Shown here: piece by piece, positions 37,013 to 51,011 of the stretch | How the letters are laid out: each line of letters opens with the position of its first letter | Position numbering within the stretch: the first letter of the stretch is position 1 | Source of the DNA: Methyloversatilis discipulorum | GTDB taxonomy: Bacteria; Pseudomonadota; Gammaproteobacteria; Burkholderiales; Rhodocyclaceae | DNA: 64,000 nt | Reading direction: 5' to 3' | Assembly (NCBI RefSeq): GCF_018780585.1 | Contig: NZ_JADMJL010000016.1 | Span: forward strand, 428,611 to 492,610 | Position numbers and translations under genes: made by a program | The notes under the pieces: model-generated | Database searches by the model: none | The model's input: only the letters and a program-made list of their open reading frames with translations | What the model was told of the DNA's origin: nothing

Positions 37013-38245
37013 TCAGGTGGATTGCAGCCGCGCCACGCGCAGCGCGGCCGGCGGGTGGGAATCGTAGAACTGCGAATACAGCGGGTCCGGCGTCAGCGTC
37101 GAGGCGTTGTCGCGGTACAGCTTGACCAGCGCGGTGACCAGCCAGTCGGCGCGGGTCTGTGCCACGGCGTAGGCGTCGGCCTCGAACTCGTGCTTGCGCG
37201 ACATCAGCGACAGCAGGGGCGACAGCGGGAAACTGAATACCGGGATCACCAGCGCGAACAGCGTCAGCGCCATCGCGTCGCCCTGTGACGACACGCCCAG
37301 CTGTTCGAAGAACCACGGCGCGTCGACCAGCCAGCCGAGCAGGGCGAAGAAGGCGAGACTGCCGGCGGCGATCCAGCCGACGCGCTTCCAGATGTGGTGG
37401 TGCTTGTAGTGGCCCAGCTCGTGTGCCAGCACCGCTTCGATCTCGTCGCCGCCGAGGCGGTTGAGCAGGGTGTCGAAGAACACGATGCGCTTGCCCTTGC
37501 CGAAGCCGGTGAAGTAGGCGTTGCCGTGCGCCGAGCGGCGCGAGCCGTCCATCACGAACAGGCCGTCGGAGCGGAAGCCGCAGCGCTCAAGCAGCGCCTC
37601 GATGCGGCTGCGCAGCTCGCCTGCCGGCATCGGTTCGAACTTGTTGAACAGCGGTGCGATGAAGGTGGGGTAGAGCACCATCATGGCGAGACTGAAGGTG
37701 AGCCAGAAGGCCCATGCATACACCCACCAGGCGGCGCCCAGGCTGTCCATGATCCACAGCACCGCGGCGACCGCCGGTGCGCCGATGGCGGCACCGATCA
37801 GGCCGTGCTTGATCTGGTCGCCGAAGAACATGCCCAGCGTCATCTTGTTGAAGCCGAAGCGCTGTTCGATCACGAAGGTGCGCCACATGAGCACCGGCAG
37901 GTCGATCAGCGACGAAGCGAAGGCGACGATGCCGATGAACACGAGGTCACGCACCATGCCGTCACCGGCGAGGCGGCCGGCCAGATCGAACATCCATTGC
38001 AGACCGCCGCCCAGCGTCAGCACCAGCAGCCACAGCGCGCCGATGACGACGTCGGTGCGGCCGAGACCGGCGCGCGCGACCGTGTAGTCGGCGGCCTTCT
38101 GGTGGGCATCGAGCGGAATCGCTTCGCGGAAGGCGACCGGCACTTCGCTGCGGTGGGCGGCGACGTGGGCGCGGTGACGGGTGGCCAGCCACAGGCGCAC
38201 GCCGGTGGTCAGCACGAGAGCGGCGACGAAGATTTCGGTGAGCAT
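37013..38245 (-). CDS. M48 family metallopeptidase (Ste24-type membrane protease)
   Basis: A 410-residue integral membrane zinc protease. The zinc motif HELGH (in VLAHELGHYKHHHI) and the downstream EFEADAYAV glutamate are intact, with about seven helices including an N-terminal one and a pair flanking the active site. VMDGSRRSAHGNAYFTG is a strong family marker. Ste24 homologues cleave CAAX proteins in eukaryotes; bacterial roles are mostly in membrane protein quality control. Divergent from orn. Confidence 0.94.
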   Translation of the reverse strand: MLTEIFVAALVLTTGVRLWLATRHRAHVAAHRSEVPVAFREAIPLDAHQKAADYTVARAGLGRTDVVIGALWLLVLTLGGGLQWMFDLAGRLAGDGMVRDLVFIGIVAFASSLIDLPVLMWRTFVIEQRFGFNKMTLGMFFGDQIKHGLIGAAIGAPAVAAVLWIMDSLGAAWWVYAWAFWLTFSLAMMVLYPTFIAPLFNKFEPMPAGELRSRIEALLERCGFRSDGLFVMDGSRRSAHGNAYFTGFGKGKRIVFFDTLLNRLGGDEIEAVLAHELGHYKHHHIWKRVGWIAAGSLAFFALLGWLVDAPWFFEQLGVSSQGDAMALTLFALVIPVFSFPLSPLLSLMSRKHEFEADAYAVAQTRADWLVTALVKLYRDNASTLTPDPLYSQFYDSHPPAALRVARLQST

Positions 38246-38385
38246 GGTGGGTTGCCTCGGGTGGATGCGGTTCCGGTCAGGATCAGAGTCAATTTAGACT
38301 CAGTCCAGGTCACGCGAGTGTGACAAAATCGGGCCGATCCGCGTTCGGACGAACGCATTAATCCCGCTTGGAAATTTTCTCGATT

Positions 38386-38934
38386 ATGGCACAGGACCCC
38401 ACACATCTCGTCTGGCTGGACATGGAAATGACCGGCCTGGATCCGGACAACGACCGCGTGATCGAACTGGCCTGCGTGGTCACCGACGCCAATCTCGAAG
38501 TGATCGCGGAGGGCCCGGTGCTGGCGGTGCATCAGTCCGACGAAGTGCTCGGCGGCATGGACAGCTGGAACACCGCCACCCACGGCAAATCCGGCCTGAC
38601 CGAGCGCGTGCGCGCCTCGACGCTGGACGAGAACGAAGCGGCCGCGCAGATGATCGCCTTCCTCAGTCAGTACGTACCCGAGCGCACCAGCCCGATCTGC
38701 GGCAACTCGATCTGCCAGGACCGCCGCTTCCTCGCCCGCCACATGCCGACGCTCGAAGCCTGGTTCCACTACCGCAACCTCGACGTGTCCTCGCTGAAGG
38801 AACTGTGCAAGCGCTGGCGGCCGCAACTGGCTGCGCAGTTCAAGAAGGCGCAGCGGCACGAGGCGCTGGCCGACATCTACGAATCGATAGACGAACTGAA
38901 GTTCTACCGCGAACACTTCCTGCGCATGGAGTGA
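38386..38934 (+). CDS. orn: Oligoribonuclease
   Basis: A 182-residue DEDD 3'-5' exonuclease. D12 and E14 ([11 protein letters not shown]), later Asp in NSICQDRRF and [14 protein letters not shown] complete the active site. It degrades 2-5-mer RNA and pGpG, the breakdown product of cyclic di-GMP. I chose ATG 38386 ([12 protein letters not shown]); a TTG six codons upstream is in frame but less typical. nadE follows after 4 bases. Confidence 0.96.
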   Translation: MAQDPTHLVWLDMEMTGLDPDNDRVIELACVVTDANLEVIAEGPVLAVHQSDEVLGGMDSWNTATHGKSGLTERVRASTLDENEAAAQMIAFLSQYVPERTSPICGNSICQDRRFLARHMPTLEAWFHYRNLDVSSLKELCKRWRPQLAAQFKKAQRHEALADIYESIDELKFYREHFLRME

Positions 38935-38938
38935 GGCG

Positions 38939-40555
38939 ATGAGCACTCTTCGCATCGCCGTTGCGCAACTGAACTGCGTGGTCGGCGATCTCGACCACAA
39001 CGCCGCGCTCATCCTCGACGCCGCGCACCGCGCGTCGGAGCAGGGCGCCGACCTGCTGCTGACGCCCGAACTGGCGCTGTGCGGCTACCCGCCGGAAGAC
39101 CTGCTGCTGCGCCCGGACTTTCACCGCGCCTGCGCGCACGCGCTGGCCCGCATCGCTGCCGAGGCACCGCGTGATCTGGCTGTGCTGGTGGGGCACCCGC
39201 ACGCGAGCGGCGAGTGCCGCTACAACGCCGCCAGCGTGATCCGTGGCGGCCGCGTCGAGGCCACCTATTTCAAGATGCGCCTGCCGAACTACGAAGTGTT
39301 CGACGAGGAACGCTACTTCGACGCCGGCACGCAGCCGCTGGTGATCGACGTCAAGGGCGTGCAGGTGGGCGTGAACATCTGCGCCGACGTGTGGGAGGCT
39401 GGTGCGGCCGAGGCCGCCGCGGGCGCCGGCGCGCAACTGCTGGCCGTGCTCAACGCCTCGCCCTATCACCTGAACAAGCCGGTCACCCGCGAACAGGTGG
39501 TGGCCGAACGCGTGCTCGCCACCGGCGTGCCGGTCGTCTACTGCAATCTGGTCGGCGGTCAGGACGAACTGGTGTTCGACGGCGCCTCGTTCGCGCTCGA
39601 CCGTCGTGGTCGTTTGGCGTGGCGCGCACCGCACTGCCGCGAACATTTCGCCACCGTTGAATTCAGCGCCGGCGACATCGTTGCTCAGCCACTGCCGCCG
39701 CAGACCACCGTCGAGCAGGACTGTTACGAAGCGCTGGTGCTGGGCGTGCGCGACTACCTCGGCAAGAACGGCTTCAGGTCGGCGCTGATCGGCCTGTCAG
39801 GTGGCGTCGATTCGGCGCTGACGCTGTGCATCGCCGTCGACGCCATTGGCGCCGAGCACGTGCGTGCGGTCATGATGCCGTCGCCCTACACCGCGCAGAT
39901 GAGCCTCGACGACTCGCGTGAGCTGGTGCGCAATCTCGGTGTGCGCTACGACGAAGTGTCGATCGCCCCCGCGATGCAGACCTTCGAGCAGATGCTGAAG
40001 CCCCTGTTCGGCGACGCCGCCGCCGACACCACCGAAGAGAACGTGCAGGCGCGCGCCCGGATGATCATGCTGATGGCACTGTCGAACAAGACCGGCGCCA
40101 TCGTGCTCACGACCGGCAACAAGAGCGAAATGGCGGTCGGCTATTCCACGCTCTACGGCGACCTCGCTGGCGGCTTCGCGGTGATCAAGGACATCTACAA
40201 AACCTTCGTCTACCGCCTCTGCGCCTGGCGCAACAGCCAGCGCCACGACATTCCGGACAACATCCTGACCCGTGCGCCGTCGGCCGAACTGCGTCCCAAC
40301 CAGACCGACCAGGACAGCCTGCCCGCCTACGAAATCCTCGACGCCATCATCCAGGCCTACATGGAGCGCGATCAGTCGCCGCGCGAAATCGTCGCCGCCG
40401 GCTTCGCCGAGAATGACGTGAAGCGGGTGATCGGGCTGTTGAAGCGGAACGAGTACAAGCGCCGCCAGGCGCCGCCGGGGGTGCGGGTGACCGAGCGGGG
40501 GTTCGGGAAGGATTGGCGGTATCCGATCACCAATCGTTACCGGGACGAGCACTGA
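38939..40555 (+). CDS. nadE: Glutamine-dependent NAD+ synthase
   Basis: A 538-residue two-domain enzyme. The N-terminal nitrilase-like amidase has the Glu44-Lys112-Cys148 triad (LTPELALCGYPP, YFKMRLPNYE, NICADVWE); the C-terminal synthase carries the PP-loop SGGVDSAL (287-294) and TTGNKSEMAVGYSTLYGD. It amidates deamido-NAD+ using glutamine. The gene follows orn with a 4-base gap. Confidence 0.97.
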   Translation: MSTLRIAVAQLNCVVGDLDHNAALILDAAHRASEQGADLLLTPELALCGYPPEDLLLRPDFHRACAHALARIAAEAPRDLAVLVGHPHASGECRYNAASVIRGGRVEATYFKMRLPNYEVFDEERYFDAGTQPLVIDVKGVQVGVNICADVWEAGAAEAAAGAGAQLLAVLNASPYHLNKPVTREQVVAERVLATGVPVVYCNLVGGQDELVFDGASFALDRRGRLAWRAPHCREHFATVEFSAGDIVAQPLPPQTTVEQDCYEALVLGVRDYLGKNGFRSALIGLSGGVDSALTLCIAVDAIGAEHVRAVMMPSPYTAQMSLDDSRELVRNLGVRYDEVSIAPAMQTFEQMLKPLFGDAAADTTEENVQARARMIMLMALSNKTGAIVLTTGNKSEMAVGYSTLYGDLAGGFAVIKDIYKTFVYRLCAWRNSQRHDIPDNILTRAPSAELRPNQTDQDSLPAYEILDAIIQAYMERDQSPREIVAAGFAENDVKRVIGLLKRNEYKRRQAPPGVRVTERGFGKDWRYPITNRYRDEH

Positions 40556-40604
40556 GGCGATCGCGGGCGGGGCGACGCGGTCCGCGGACCCGCAGAGTGG
40601 AGTC

Positions 40605-42946
40605 TCAGGGATCGCTCACCGCCGCCGCGAAATCCGGCATTTTGGTCAGGATGTCGTTACGCAGTGACTGTGCTGCGGCGACGTTCTGCTGGCGCAAACC
40701 GAGGTAGCTGCTGCGCAGGCCGGCGGCGTCGCGCGCATTGGCGTGCACCAGTGCTTTCACGTGCCAGGCGTTCAGGAAGCCGGGGTAGCGCGCAGTCAGG
40801 CGGTCAAGCACCGCGATGCCCTTGGCAAACTGCCTGTTCTGTCCGTAGGCCTGGCCGAGGAAGAACTGGCCGTCGGGCGACTCGGGTGCCAGTTGCTCGG
40901 CGCGCTCCAGCACTTCGATCGCGCGGCCGACCTCCCGCTTCAGCATCAGCGCGTGACCCAGATTGATCCAGCCGTTGACGGTCTGAGGGTCGAGCCGCAC
41001 CGCGGCTTCGAGCGCTTCCACGGCCTCCGCCGGGCGGCCGAGCAGAATCAGCACATAGCCTTTGCTGCTCCAGGCCGGACCAGCGGTGGGATGGAGCTTT
41101 GTTGCGCGTGTCGCGTATTCGAGGGAGCGCGTGTGATCCTGGTCGCGGCCGTATTGCGCGCAGCGGGCGAGCAGCACTTCGAGACCTTCAGGCGCGGCCG
41201 CCTCGGCGCGCGTCAGTGCAGTGCGCGCTTCGTCCACCAGTCCGGCACGCAGCGCTGCCTCGCTCAACGCGATCTGGTCTGGCGCGGTGGCGCCGGGCAG
41301 ACGGACCAGGCTGCGAGCGCTGGCAAGTGCGCCGGGCCAGTCGCCGAGCTGGCTCTGCACCTGGTTCAGCTCGCGCAGGGCCGCTGCGTCATCGGGGTGA
41401 CGCGCAACGACCCGTTGACGCAGTTTCGCGGCCCCCGCGCGGTCGCCGGTGTTCGCCAGATGCCGGGCGAGGCTCAACTGCGCTTCGCGATGATCCGGAT
41501 CGCGCGCCAGTACCGCGTCGATCATCTTCCGCCCCTCTTCGGTCCGCCCGCTGTCCATCAGGATGGCGCCCAGCGGCGCCGCGGCATCGTTGGAGGCGGG
41601 TGCGATGGCGAGCGCCTTGCGCAGTGCCTGTTCGGCCTCGGTATAACGGCTCTGCGCCAGCGATTCGTGCGCAAGCGCGATCAGCGTCGCCACGTTCTCG
41701 CTGCCGGAACTTGCGGTCGAGAGCACCGCGCGCGCCTGGTCGGTCTGTCCGGCAGCCTTCAACGAACGCGCAAGTGCGGCCGACCACGACACCTGCCCCG
41801 GCTGGTGCCGCAGGGCGATGCGCCAGGCGCGGGCGGCTTCGGCTGGCCGGCCGAGCGCGTCGTGCGATTCCGCCAGCAGCGCCCAGGCGTCGTCGTCATT
41901 CGGGCTGCGCTTGATGGCCTGATTCGCCAGTTCGTGGGCGGCGCGCGCGTCACCTTGCCGCATCCGCCATCGGCCTTCGACCCGATACGGGTAGCCGGAA
42001 AGGGGCAGGGCCTCCTTGGCACGGGCGAATGCGGCCGCGGCTTCCGCCGGGCGTTTGCCGACGAGCCGGACGTCGGCCAGTTCGACCCAGGCGTCGGCGT
42101 TGCGCTCGTGCAGTTCGAGTGCGCGCAGCTGGTCGCGCTCGGCTTCGTCGTAGCGGCCGAGGTTCATCCTGGCCAGCCCGCGCAGGCGCCAGGCCTCGGA
42201 CGCATCGGGCAGCGCGTCGATCCAGCGGCTTGACCATTCGGCCAAGGCAGCCATGTCTCCCGACGAGCGCAGCCGCTCTGCCTCGTCCGCCCAGCGAGGT
42301 TCGGCCTCGGGTACGACGAAGGGTGGCGGCGGCGCCGTTCCTCGCTGGGCGAGGTCGCCGATCCATTCGACGGGCAGCGCGATATTGGTGTTCTGTCCCG
42401 CCACCATGGTGCCGGTGGTGATGCCGACCAGCCGGCCCTGGTCGTCGAACAGGCCGCCGCCGCTGGAGCCCGGCGACAGCGATGCCGACACGACGATGAT
42501 CGGGGCGCTGTCGCCTGTCAGCAGATTGGATACCAGGCCACTGCTGACCGAGACACCCAGGCCGAGCGGGTTGCCGATCGCATGGACCCGATCGCCGATA
42601 GCGAGCGTGGCGCCCGCCCGCAGCGCGACCGCGGGCGCGTCGAGCATGTCGACTTCGAGCCGGCACAGGTCGCGCTCGACATCGCCGAGGGTCCAGCGGG
42701 CGTTGTGGGTCTTCTTGCCGTCATTGACCGAGATCGATTTCGCGTAGCGGATGACATGGCAATTGGTGATGACGGTTGCGCGTGCGATCACCACTCCGCT
42801 GCCTTCGCCGGCGATACGGTCCTCGATGTCGATGGCACGGACGGTCACCACCCCGGACAACGCGGCATTTACCGATGCCGCCGGTGGCGTGTCGGCAAAG
42901 GCGGGCAGGCCGTGGGCGGCGAGCAGCAGGAAGAGGGCGCGGCGCA

Positions 42947-42950
<4 letters not shown>
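40605..42950 (-). CDS. Exported trypsin-like serine protease with TPR array
   Basis: A 781-residue protein: signal peptide (RALFLLLAAHGLPAFA), an S1C trypsin-like domain (about 25-215) and then ten or more TPR repeats to the C terminus. The catalytic triad is intact: H65 (VITNCHVI), D94 (ERDLCRL) and S163 (SPGSSGGGLF). No PDZ domain is seen, unlike DegP. TPRs probably bind substrates or partners in the periplasm. The start ATG (42950) overlaps the stop of the upstream paralogue (ATGA), so the two are translationally coupled. The open frame extending 5' of this ATG lies inside the paralogue gene and is not coding. Confidence 0.88.
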
Positions 42951-45369
<2,419 letters not shown>

Positions 45370-45388
45370 TTCCGCGCCGGGCCGCCGC

Positions 45389-45967
45389 TCAGTCGCGTGC
45401 GGCCGGCTTCAGCAGAACCATCAGCGCCCCGGCCCCACCCTCGTGCGGCCGGGCCTGACAGAAGGCCAGCACTTCCGGGCGGTGCATCAACCAGCCCAGC
45501 ACCAGTCCTTTCAGCACCGGTTCCCGCCCGGGCGACCCCAGTCCTTTTCCGTGGATCACCCGCACGCAGCGCATGCCGCGACGGTGTGCGTCGTGCAGGA
45601 ACTCGACCACCAGGTCGTGTGCCGCGTCGCGCGTGGCGCCGTGCAGGTCGATCTGACCCTGCGACACCCAGCGTCCGCGCCGCAGGTCGCGCAGCACCTG
45701 CCGCGTCAGCCCGGTGCGCAGGAAAGAGGGCTCCTCGCCGCCTTCCAGCCGCAGGTCGATCGACAGCGGTCCGCGCAGCGACTCGGCCAGAACCGACATG
45801 TCGTCCGCCTCGCGCTGCAGCGGCCAGGCGCGGGGCGGCGGCGTTTCGAGCAGTACGCGGTCAGTGGTGATCGGCTGTACGCCGACCACCGCCTGCCGGA
45901 ACAGCGCGATGTCCTCTTCGCTGGGCAGTACCGGCGCCTTCGGGTGGCGCCGCTTTTTCGACGACAT
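45389..45967 (-). CDS. Smr domain protein
   Basis: A 192-residue protein with a basic N-terminal tail, a linker and a C-terminal Smr domain. Signature residues are QIDLHGATRDAAHDLVVEF (the LDLHG motif) and RVIHGKGLGS, with HEGGAGALMVLL at the end. Small Smr proteins have nicking-nuclease or RNA-cleaving activity (the SmrB family rescues collided ribosomes); which applies here is unknown. It lies 21 bases after trxB on the same strand and converges on glnB. Confidence 0.92.
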   Translation of the reverse strand: MSSKKRRHPKAPVLPSEEDIALFRQAVVGVQPITTDRVLLETPPPRAWPLQREADDMSVLAESLRGPLSIDLRLEGGEEPSFLRTGLTRQVLRDLRRGRWVSQGQIDLHGATRDAAHDLVVEFLHDAHRRGMRCVRVIHGKGLGSPGREPVLKGLVLGWLMHRPEVLAFCQARPHEGGAGALMVLLKPAARD

Positions 45968-45988
45968 GAAGTCGCGCGCCCACGGGGT

Positions 45989-47247
<1,259 letters not shown>

Positions 47248-47919
47248 ATGGTAACGGCTCACCCCGTTTCAATTACCGCTCTGCGGACGTTTTCGATGTT
47301 CAGCGGTCTGCCCGACAGCAGCCTCGAACCGGTTGCCAAGGTCGCGAACATGCGGCGTGTGCCGCGCGGCTCGATCGTCGTGCGTGCCGGTGACAAGACG
47401 GATTTCGTATATCTGGTGCTTTCCGGCAGTCTCAAGGTGCTGGTCAGCGACGAGGAGGGCCGCGAGGTCATCCTGTCGATGCTGGGCCCGGGCGAACTGT
47501 TCGGCGAAATGGGGGTGCTCGACGACAATCCGCGTTCCGCCACCGTGGTGACCGTGGTGCCGAGCGACCTCATCGTGATCGCCAAGAGCGATTTCAAGCG
47601 CGTGCTGCAGGAGAACTTCGAAGTGTCGATGTTCATCATGCGCAATCTGGTGGCCCGTCTGCGCACCGCCGACCGCAAGATCGAAAGCCTGGCGCTGATG
47701 GACGTCTATGGCCGCGTTGCACGCCTGCTGCTCGAAATGGCGGACGACGTGAATGGCGAGAAGGTGGTGAACCGCAAGATTTCGAAGCAGGACATCGCCA
47801 AGATGATCGGCGCGTCGCGCGAGATGGTGTCGCGCGTGATGAAGGATCTGCACCTGCAGGGCCTGATCGAGGAAACCAACGGCAAGATCCTGCTGCGCGA
47901 GCGGCTCGAAACCGTCTGA
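47248..47919 (+). CDS. Crp/Fnr family transcriptional regulator
   Basis: A 223-residue regulator: cyclic-nucleotide-binding beta-roll (about 10-130, with FGEMGVLDDNPRSATV at the phosphate-binding cassette), a dimerisation helix and a C-terminal HTH with ISKQDIAKMIGASREMVSRVMKDL. No N-terminal cysteine cluster is seen, so it is not an oxygen-sensing Fnr. The RSATV motif supports cyclic nucleotide binding, but ligand is unproven. I chose ATG 47248 because AGGAGG lies 7 bases upstream. Confidence 0.93.
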   Translation: MVTAHPVSITALRTFSMFSGLPDSSLEPVAKVANMRRVPRGSIVVRAGDKTDFVYLVLSGSLKVLVSDEEGREVILSMLGPGELFGEMGVLDDNPRSATVVTVVPSDLIVIAKSDFKRVLQENFEVSMFIMRNLVARLRTADRKIESLALMDVYGRVARLLLEMADDVNGEKVVNRKISKQDIAKMIGASREMVSRVMKDLHLQGLIEETNGKILLRERLETV

Positions 47920-47951
47920 TTCCCGCAGCCCGTGTGGCTGCGTACGATTGA

Positions 47952-47985
47952 GCACACGGGCCGCAGATGCGGCCCGTGTGCTTTT
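47952..47985 (+). terminator. Rho-independent terminator between the Crp/Fnr gene and ftsK
   Basis: A perfect 13-bp stem GCACACGGGCCGC/GCGGCCCGTGTGC (47952-47964 and 47969-47981) with loop AGAT and TTTT after. It isolates the regulator gene from ftsK. Confidence 0.93.
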
Positions 47986-48071
47986 GCAGGCCGTCCGCCT
48001 GCGCGCCGGCTGACATCGTCATCCGCTTATATAATCCCGCTTTGTTTTTCCCGGCACCGCACCGTTTCCCC

Positions 48072-50351
48072 GTGGCGAAAGACGCTCAGCAACTTCCCCT
48101 TCCCGAACGCATCGCTGCCGTGCTGCACGAAGCACGCTGGCTCGTGCTGGCCGCGATCGCGCTCTACCTCGTCATGGTGCTCGGCGGATACGACCGCGCC
48201 GATCCGGGCTGGTCGCACGCCTCGGTGGTCGAGCAGCTGCACAATCCGGGCGGCCGCTTCGGCGCCTGGCTGTCCGACCTCGCGCTGTTCCTGTTCGGCC
48301 TGTCGGCCTGGTGGTGGGTCGTCATGCTGGTTGGCGGCTGCGTCTGGCTGTCGCGCAGCGCCGACCGGCGCGAGGACAGGCGGCCGCTGTTCGTCGCGCT
48401 CGGCGGCTTCCTGCTGGTGCTGCTGGCGAGCTGCGCGCTCGAAGCCATCCGCTTCCACAGCATGGGTGCCGAACTGCCGGTCGGGCCCGGCGGCATGGTC
48501 GGCATCGAACTTGGACGGCTGATCGCTGGCGCTTTCGGGTTCACCGGCGGCACGCTGCTGCTGCTGGTGACGCTGGGCGTCGGCCTCAGCGCGATGACCG
48601 GCGTGACCTGGCTGCGCGCCGCCGAAACGGTCGGCCGCGCGCTTGAACTGGCGTGGTTCGCCAGCCTGAATGCCTGGGCGCGCTGGCGTGACCGTCGCGT
48701 CGGCCAGCAGGTGGCGGAGCAGCGCGAAGCGGTGGTCGAAGCCGAGCGACGCAAGCCGACGCGCCGGCGCGAACCGGTGCGCATCGAGGTGCCCGAGGTC
48801 GAAGTGCAGAAGTCGGAGCGCGTCGAGAAGGAGCGGCAGCAGACGCTGTTCGCCGACCTGCCGGGTTCGCTGCCGCCGCTGGCGCTGCTCGACGAAGCCA
48901 AGGCCGACATCGACCCGCCCAGCCCGGAATCGCTGGAACTCATTTCGCGCCAGATCGAACGCAAGCTGGCCGACTTCAACGTCGAGGTGAAGGTGCTGGC
49001 CGCCTATCCGGGCCCGGTCATCACGCGCTACGAAATCGAGCCGGCGACCGGCGTCAAGGGCAGCCAGATCGTCAATCTGGTGAAGGACCTGGCGCGCGCG
49101 CTGTCGGTCATGAGCATCCGCGTCGTCGAGACGATTCCGGGCAAGAGCTGCATGGGCCTGGAAATCCCGAACACCCGGCGGCAGATCGTGCGCCTCTCCG
49201 AGATCCTCGGTTCGGCCGTCTATCACGACATGGCCAGCCCGCTGACCATGGCGCTCGGCAAGGACATCGGCGGGCAGCCCATGGTGGCCGACCTCGCGCG
49301 CATGCCGCACGTGCTGGTCGCCGGTACCACTGGTTCAGGCAAGTCGGTGGCGATCAATGCAATGATCCTGTCGCTGCTGTACAAGGCGGATCCGAGCAAG
49401 GTGCGGCTCATCATGGTCGACCCGAAGATGCTCGAACTGTCGGTCTATGAGGGCATCCCGCATCTGCTGGCACCGGTGGTGACCGACATGCGACACGCTG
49501 CCAACGCGCTGAACTGGTGCGTCGGCGAGATGGACCGCCGCTACAAGCTGATGTCTGCGATGGGCGTGCGTAACCTCGCCGGCTACAACAGCAAGATCAC
49601 CGACGCCGAAAAGGCCGGCACGCCGCTGACCAATCCGTTCTCGATCACGCCGGAAACGCCGGAACCGCTGTCGACGATGCCGATGATCGTCGTCGTGATC
49701 GACGAACTGGCCGACCTGATGATGGTGGCCGGCAAGAAGATCGAGGAACTGATCGCACGGCTGGCGCAGAAGGCGCGCGCGGCCGGCATCCACCTGATCC
49801 TCGCGACGCAGCGCCCGTCGGTCGACGTGATCACCGGTCTGATCAAGGCCAATGTGCCGACGCGGATTGCCTTCCAGGTGTCGAGCAAGATCGATTCGCG
49901 CACCATCCTCGACCAGATGGGCGCCGAGGCGCTGCTGGGGCAGGGCGACATGCTCTACCTCGCACCGGGCACCGGCGTGCCGACGCGCGTGCATGGCGCT
50001 TTCGTCGCCGACGGCGAAGTGCACAAGGTGGTCGAGCACCTGAAGACCACCGGTGCGCCGGACTACGTCGAAGGCATCCTCAGCGGCACCGGTGACGACG
50101 AGGGCGGCGAACTGTTGCTCGACGGCGCAGGCGGTGGCGGTGCCGACGGCGAGTCGGACCCTTTGTACGACCAGGCGGTCGAAGTGGTTCTGAAGACCCG
50201 GCGACCGTCGATTTCGCTGGTGCAGCGCCATCTGCGCATCGGCTACAACCGTGCGGCGCGGCTGATCGAACAGATGGAACGGTCGGGTCTGGTGTCTCCG
50301 ATGAACGCAACCGGCGGGCGCGAAGTGCTCGCACCCGCCCGCGAGGAATGA
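48072..50351 (+). CDS. ftsK: DNA translocase FtsK
   Basis: A 759-residue protein: four N-terminal helices (about 15-200), a charged linker, a RecA-like motor with Walker A GTTGSGKS (418-425) and Walker [15 protein letters not shown], and a C-terminal gamma winged helix ([23 protein letters not shown]) that reads KOPS. It pumps DNA and activates XerCD at division. The start is probably GTG 48072 (VAKDAQQLP); a TATAAT-like hexamer sits at 48030-48035. lolA follows, with FtsK's TGA and the lolA ATG-proximal region overlapping. Confidence 0.94.
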   Translation: MAKDAQQLPLPERIAAVLHEARWLVLAAIALYLVMVLGGYDRADPGWSHASVVEQLHNPGGRFGAWLSDLALFLFGLSAWWWVVMLVGGCVWLSRSADRREDRRPLFVALGGFLLVLLASCALEAIRFHSMGAELPVGPGGMVGIELGRLIAGAFGFTGGTLLLLVTLGVGLSAMTGVTWLRAAETVGRALELAWFASLNAWARWRDRRVGQQVAEQREAVVEAERRKPTRRREPVRIEVPEVEVQKSERVEKERQQTLFADLPGSLPPLALLDEAKADIDPPSPESLELISRQIERKLADFNVEVKVLAAYPGPVITRYEIEPATGVKGSQIVNLVKDLARALSVMSIRVVETIPGKSCMGLEIPNTRRQIVRLSEILGSAVYHDMASPLTMALGKDIGGQPMVADLARMPHVLVAGTTGSGKSVAINAMILSLLYKADPSKVRLIMVDPKMLELSVYEGIPHLLAPVVTDMRHAANALNWCVGEMDRRYKLMSAMGVRNLAGYNSKITDAEKAGTPLTNPFSITPETPEPLSTMPMIVVVIDELADLMMVAGKKIEELIARLAQKARAAGIHLILATQRPSVDVITGLIKANVPTRIAFQVSSKIDSRTILDQMGAEALLGQGDMLYLAPGTGVPTRVHGAFVADGEVHKVVEHLKTTGAPDYVEGILSGTGDDEGGELLLDGAGGGGADGESDPLYDQAVEVVLKTRRPSISLVQRHLRIGYNRAARLIEQMERSGLVSPMNATGGREVLAPAREE

Positions 50352-50353
50352 CC

Positions 50354-50989
50354 ATGACTTCAAGCTTCCGCGGCTGCATCGCCGCCATCGCGCTGGCGCT
50401 GCCGCTGTCGGCCTTTGCCGCCGGCGCGATCGATCAGCTGCGCACCTTCGTCGAATCCACGCAGTCCGGCCGCGCCACCTTCGACCAGCAGGTCACGGCC
50501 AAATCCGGCCGCAAGCCGCAGAACGCCAGCGGCACGATGGCTTTCTCGCGTCCTGGCAAGTTCCGCTGGACCTATGACAAGCCTTACTACCAGCTGCTGG
50601 TCGGCGACGGCGAAAAGCTGTGGGTGCATGACCGCGACCTGAACCAGGTGACGGTGAAGACGCTCGGCGACGCGCTGGCGTCGACGCCCGCTGCACTGCT
50701 GGCCGGCCGCAACGAACTGGAAAAGAACTTCGACCTCAGCGAGGGCGGCAGCGAAGAGGGGCTGGACTGGGTCGACGCGAAGCCGAAGGCGAACGAGGGC
50801 GGTTTCGAGGCGGTGCGCATTGGCTTCAAGGACGGTCTGCTGCGCGGCATGGTGCTGCGTGACAGCTTTGGCCAGACCACGAAACTGCGCTTCACCTCCT
50901 TCGAGCGCAATCCGGCTATCGATCCGGCGCAGTTCCGCTTCACGCCGCCGGCCGGTGCAGACGTCATCAGCGACGACGCGAAGAAGTGA
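50354..50989 (+). CDS. lolA: Outer-membrane lipoprotein carrier LolA
   Basis: A 211-residue periplasmic chaperone that carries lipoproteins from LolCDE to LolB. Signal peptide RGCIAAIALALPLSAFAAG, then the LolA core ASGTMAFSRPGKFRWTYDKPY, LWVHDRDLNQVTVK and the C-terminal FERNPAIDPAQFRFTPPAGADVI. I chose ATG 50354 over the ATG 50348 that overlaps the ftsK stop because GAGGAA gives proper spacing to 50354. Confidence 0.94.
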   Translation: MTSSFRGCIAAIALALPLSAFAAGAIDQLRTFVESTQSGRATFDQQVTAKSGRKPQNASGTMAFSRPGKFRWTYDKPYYQLLVGDGEKLWVHDRDLNQVTVKTLGDALASTPAALLAGRNELEKNFDLSEGGSEEGLDWVDAKPKANEGGFEAVRIGFKDGLLRGMVLRDSFGQTTKLRFTSFERNPAIDPAQFRFTPPAGADVISDDAKK

Positions 50990-51011
50990 AACCGGGCCTG
51001 GGCGATCCGCA

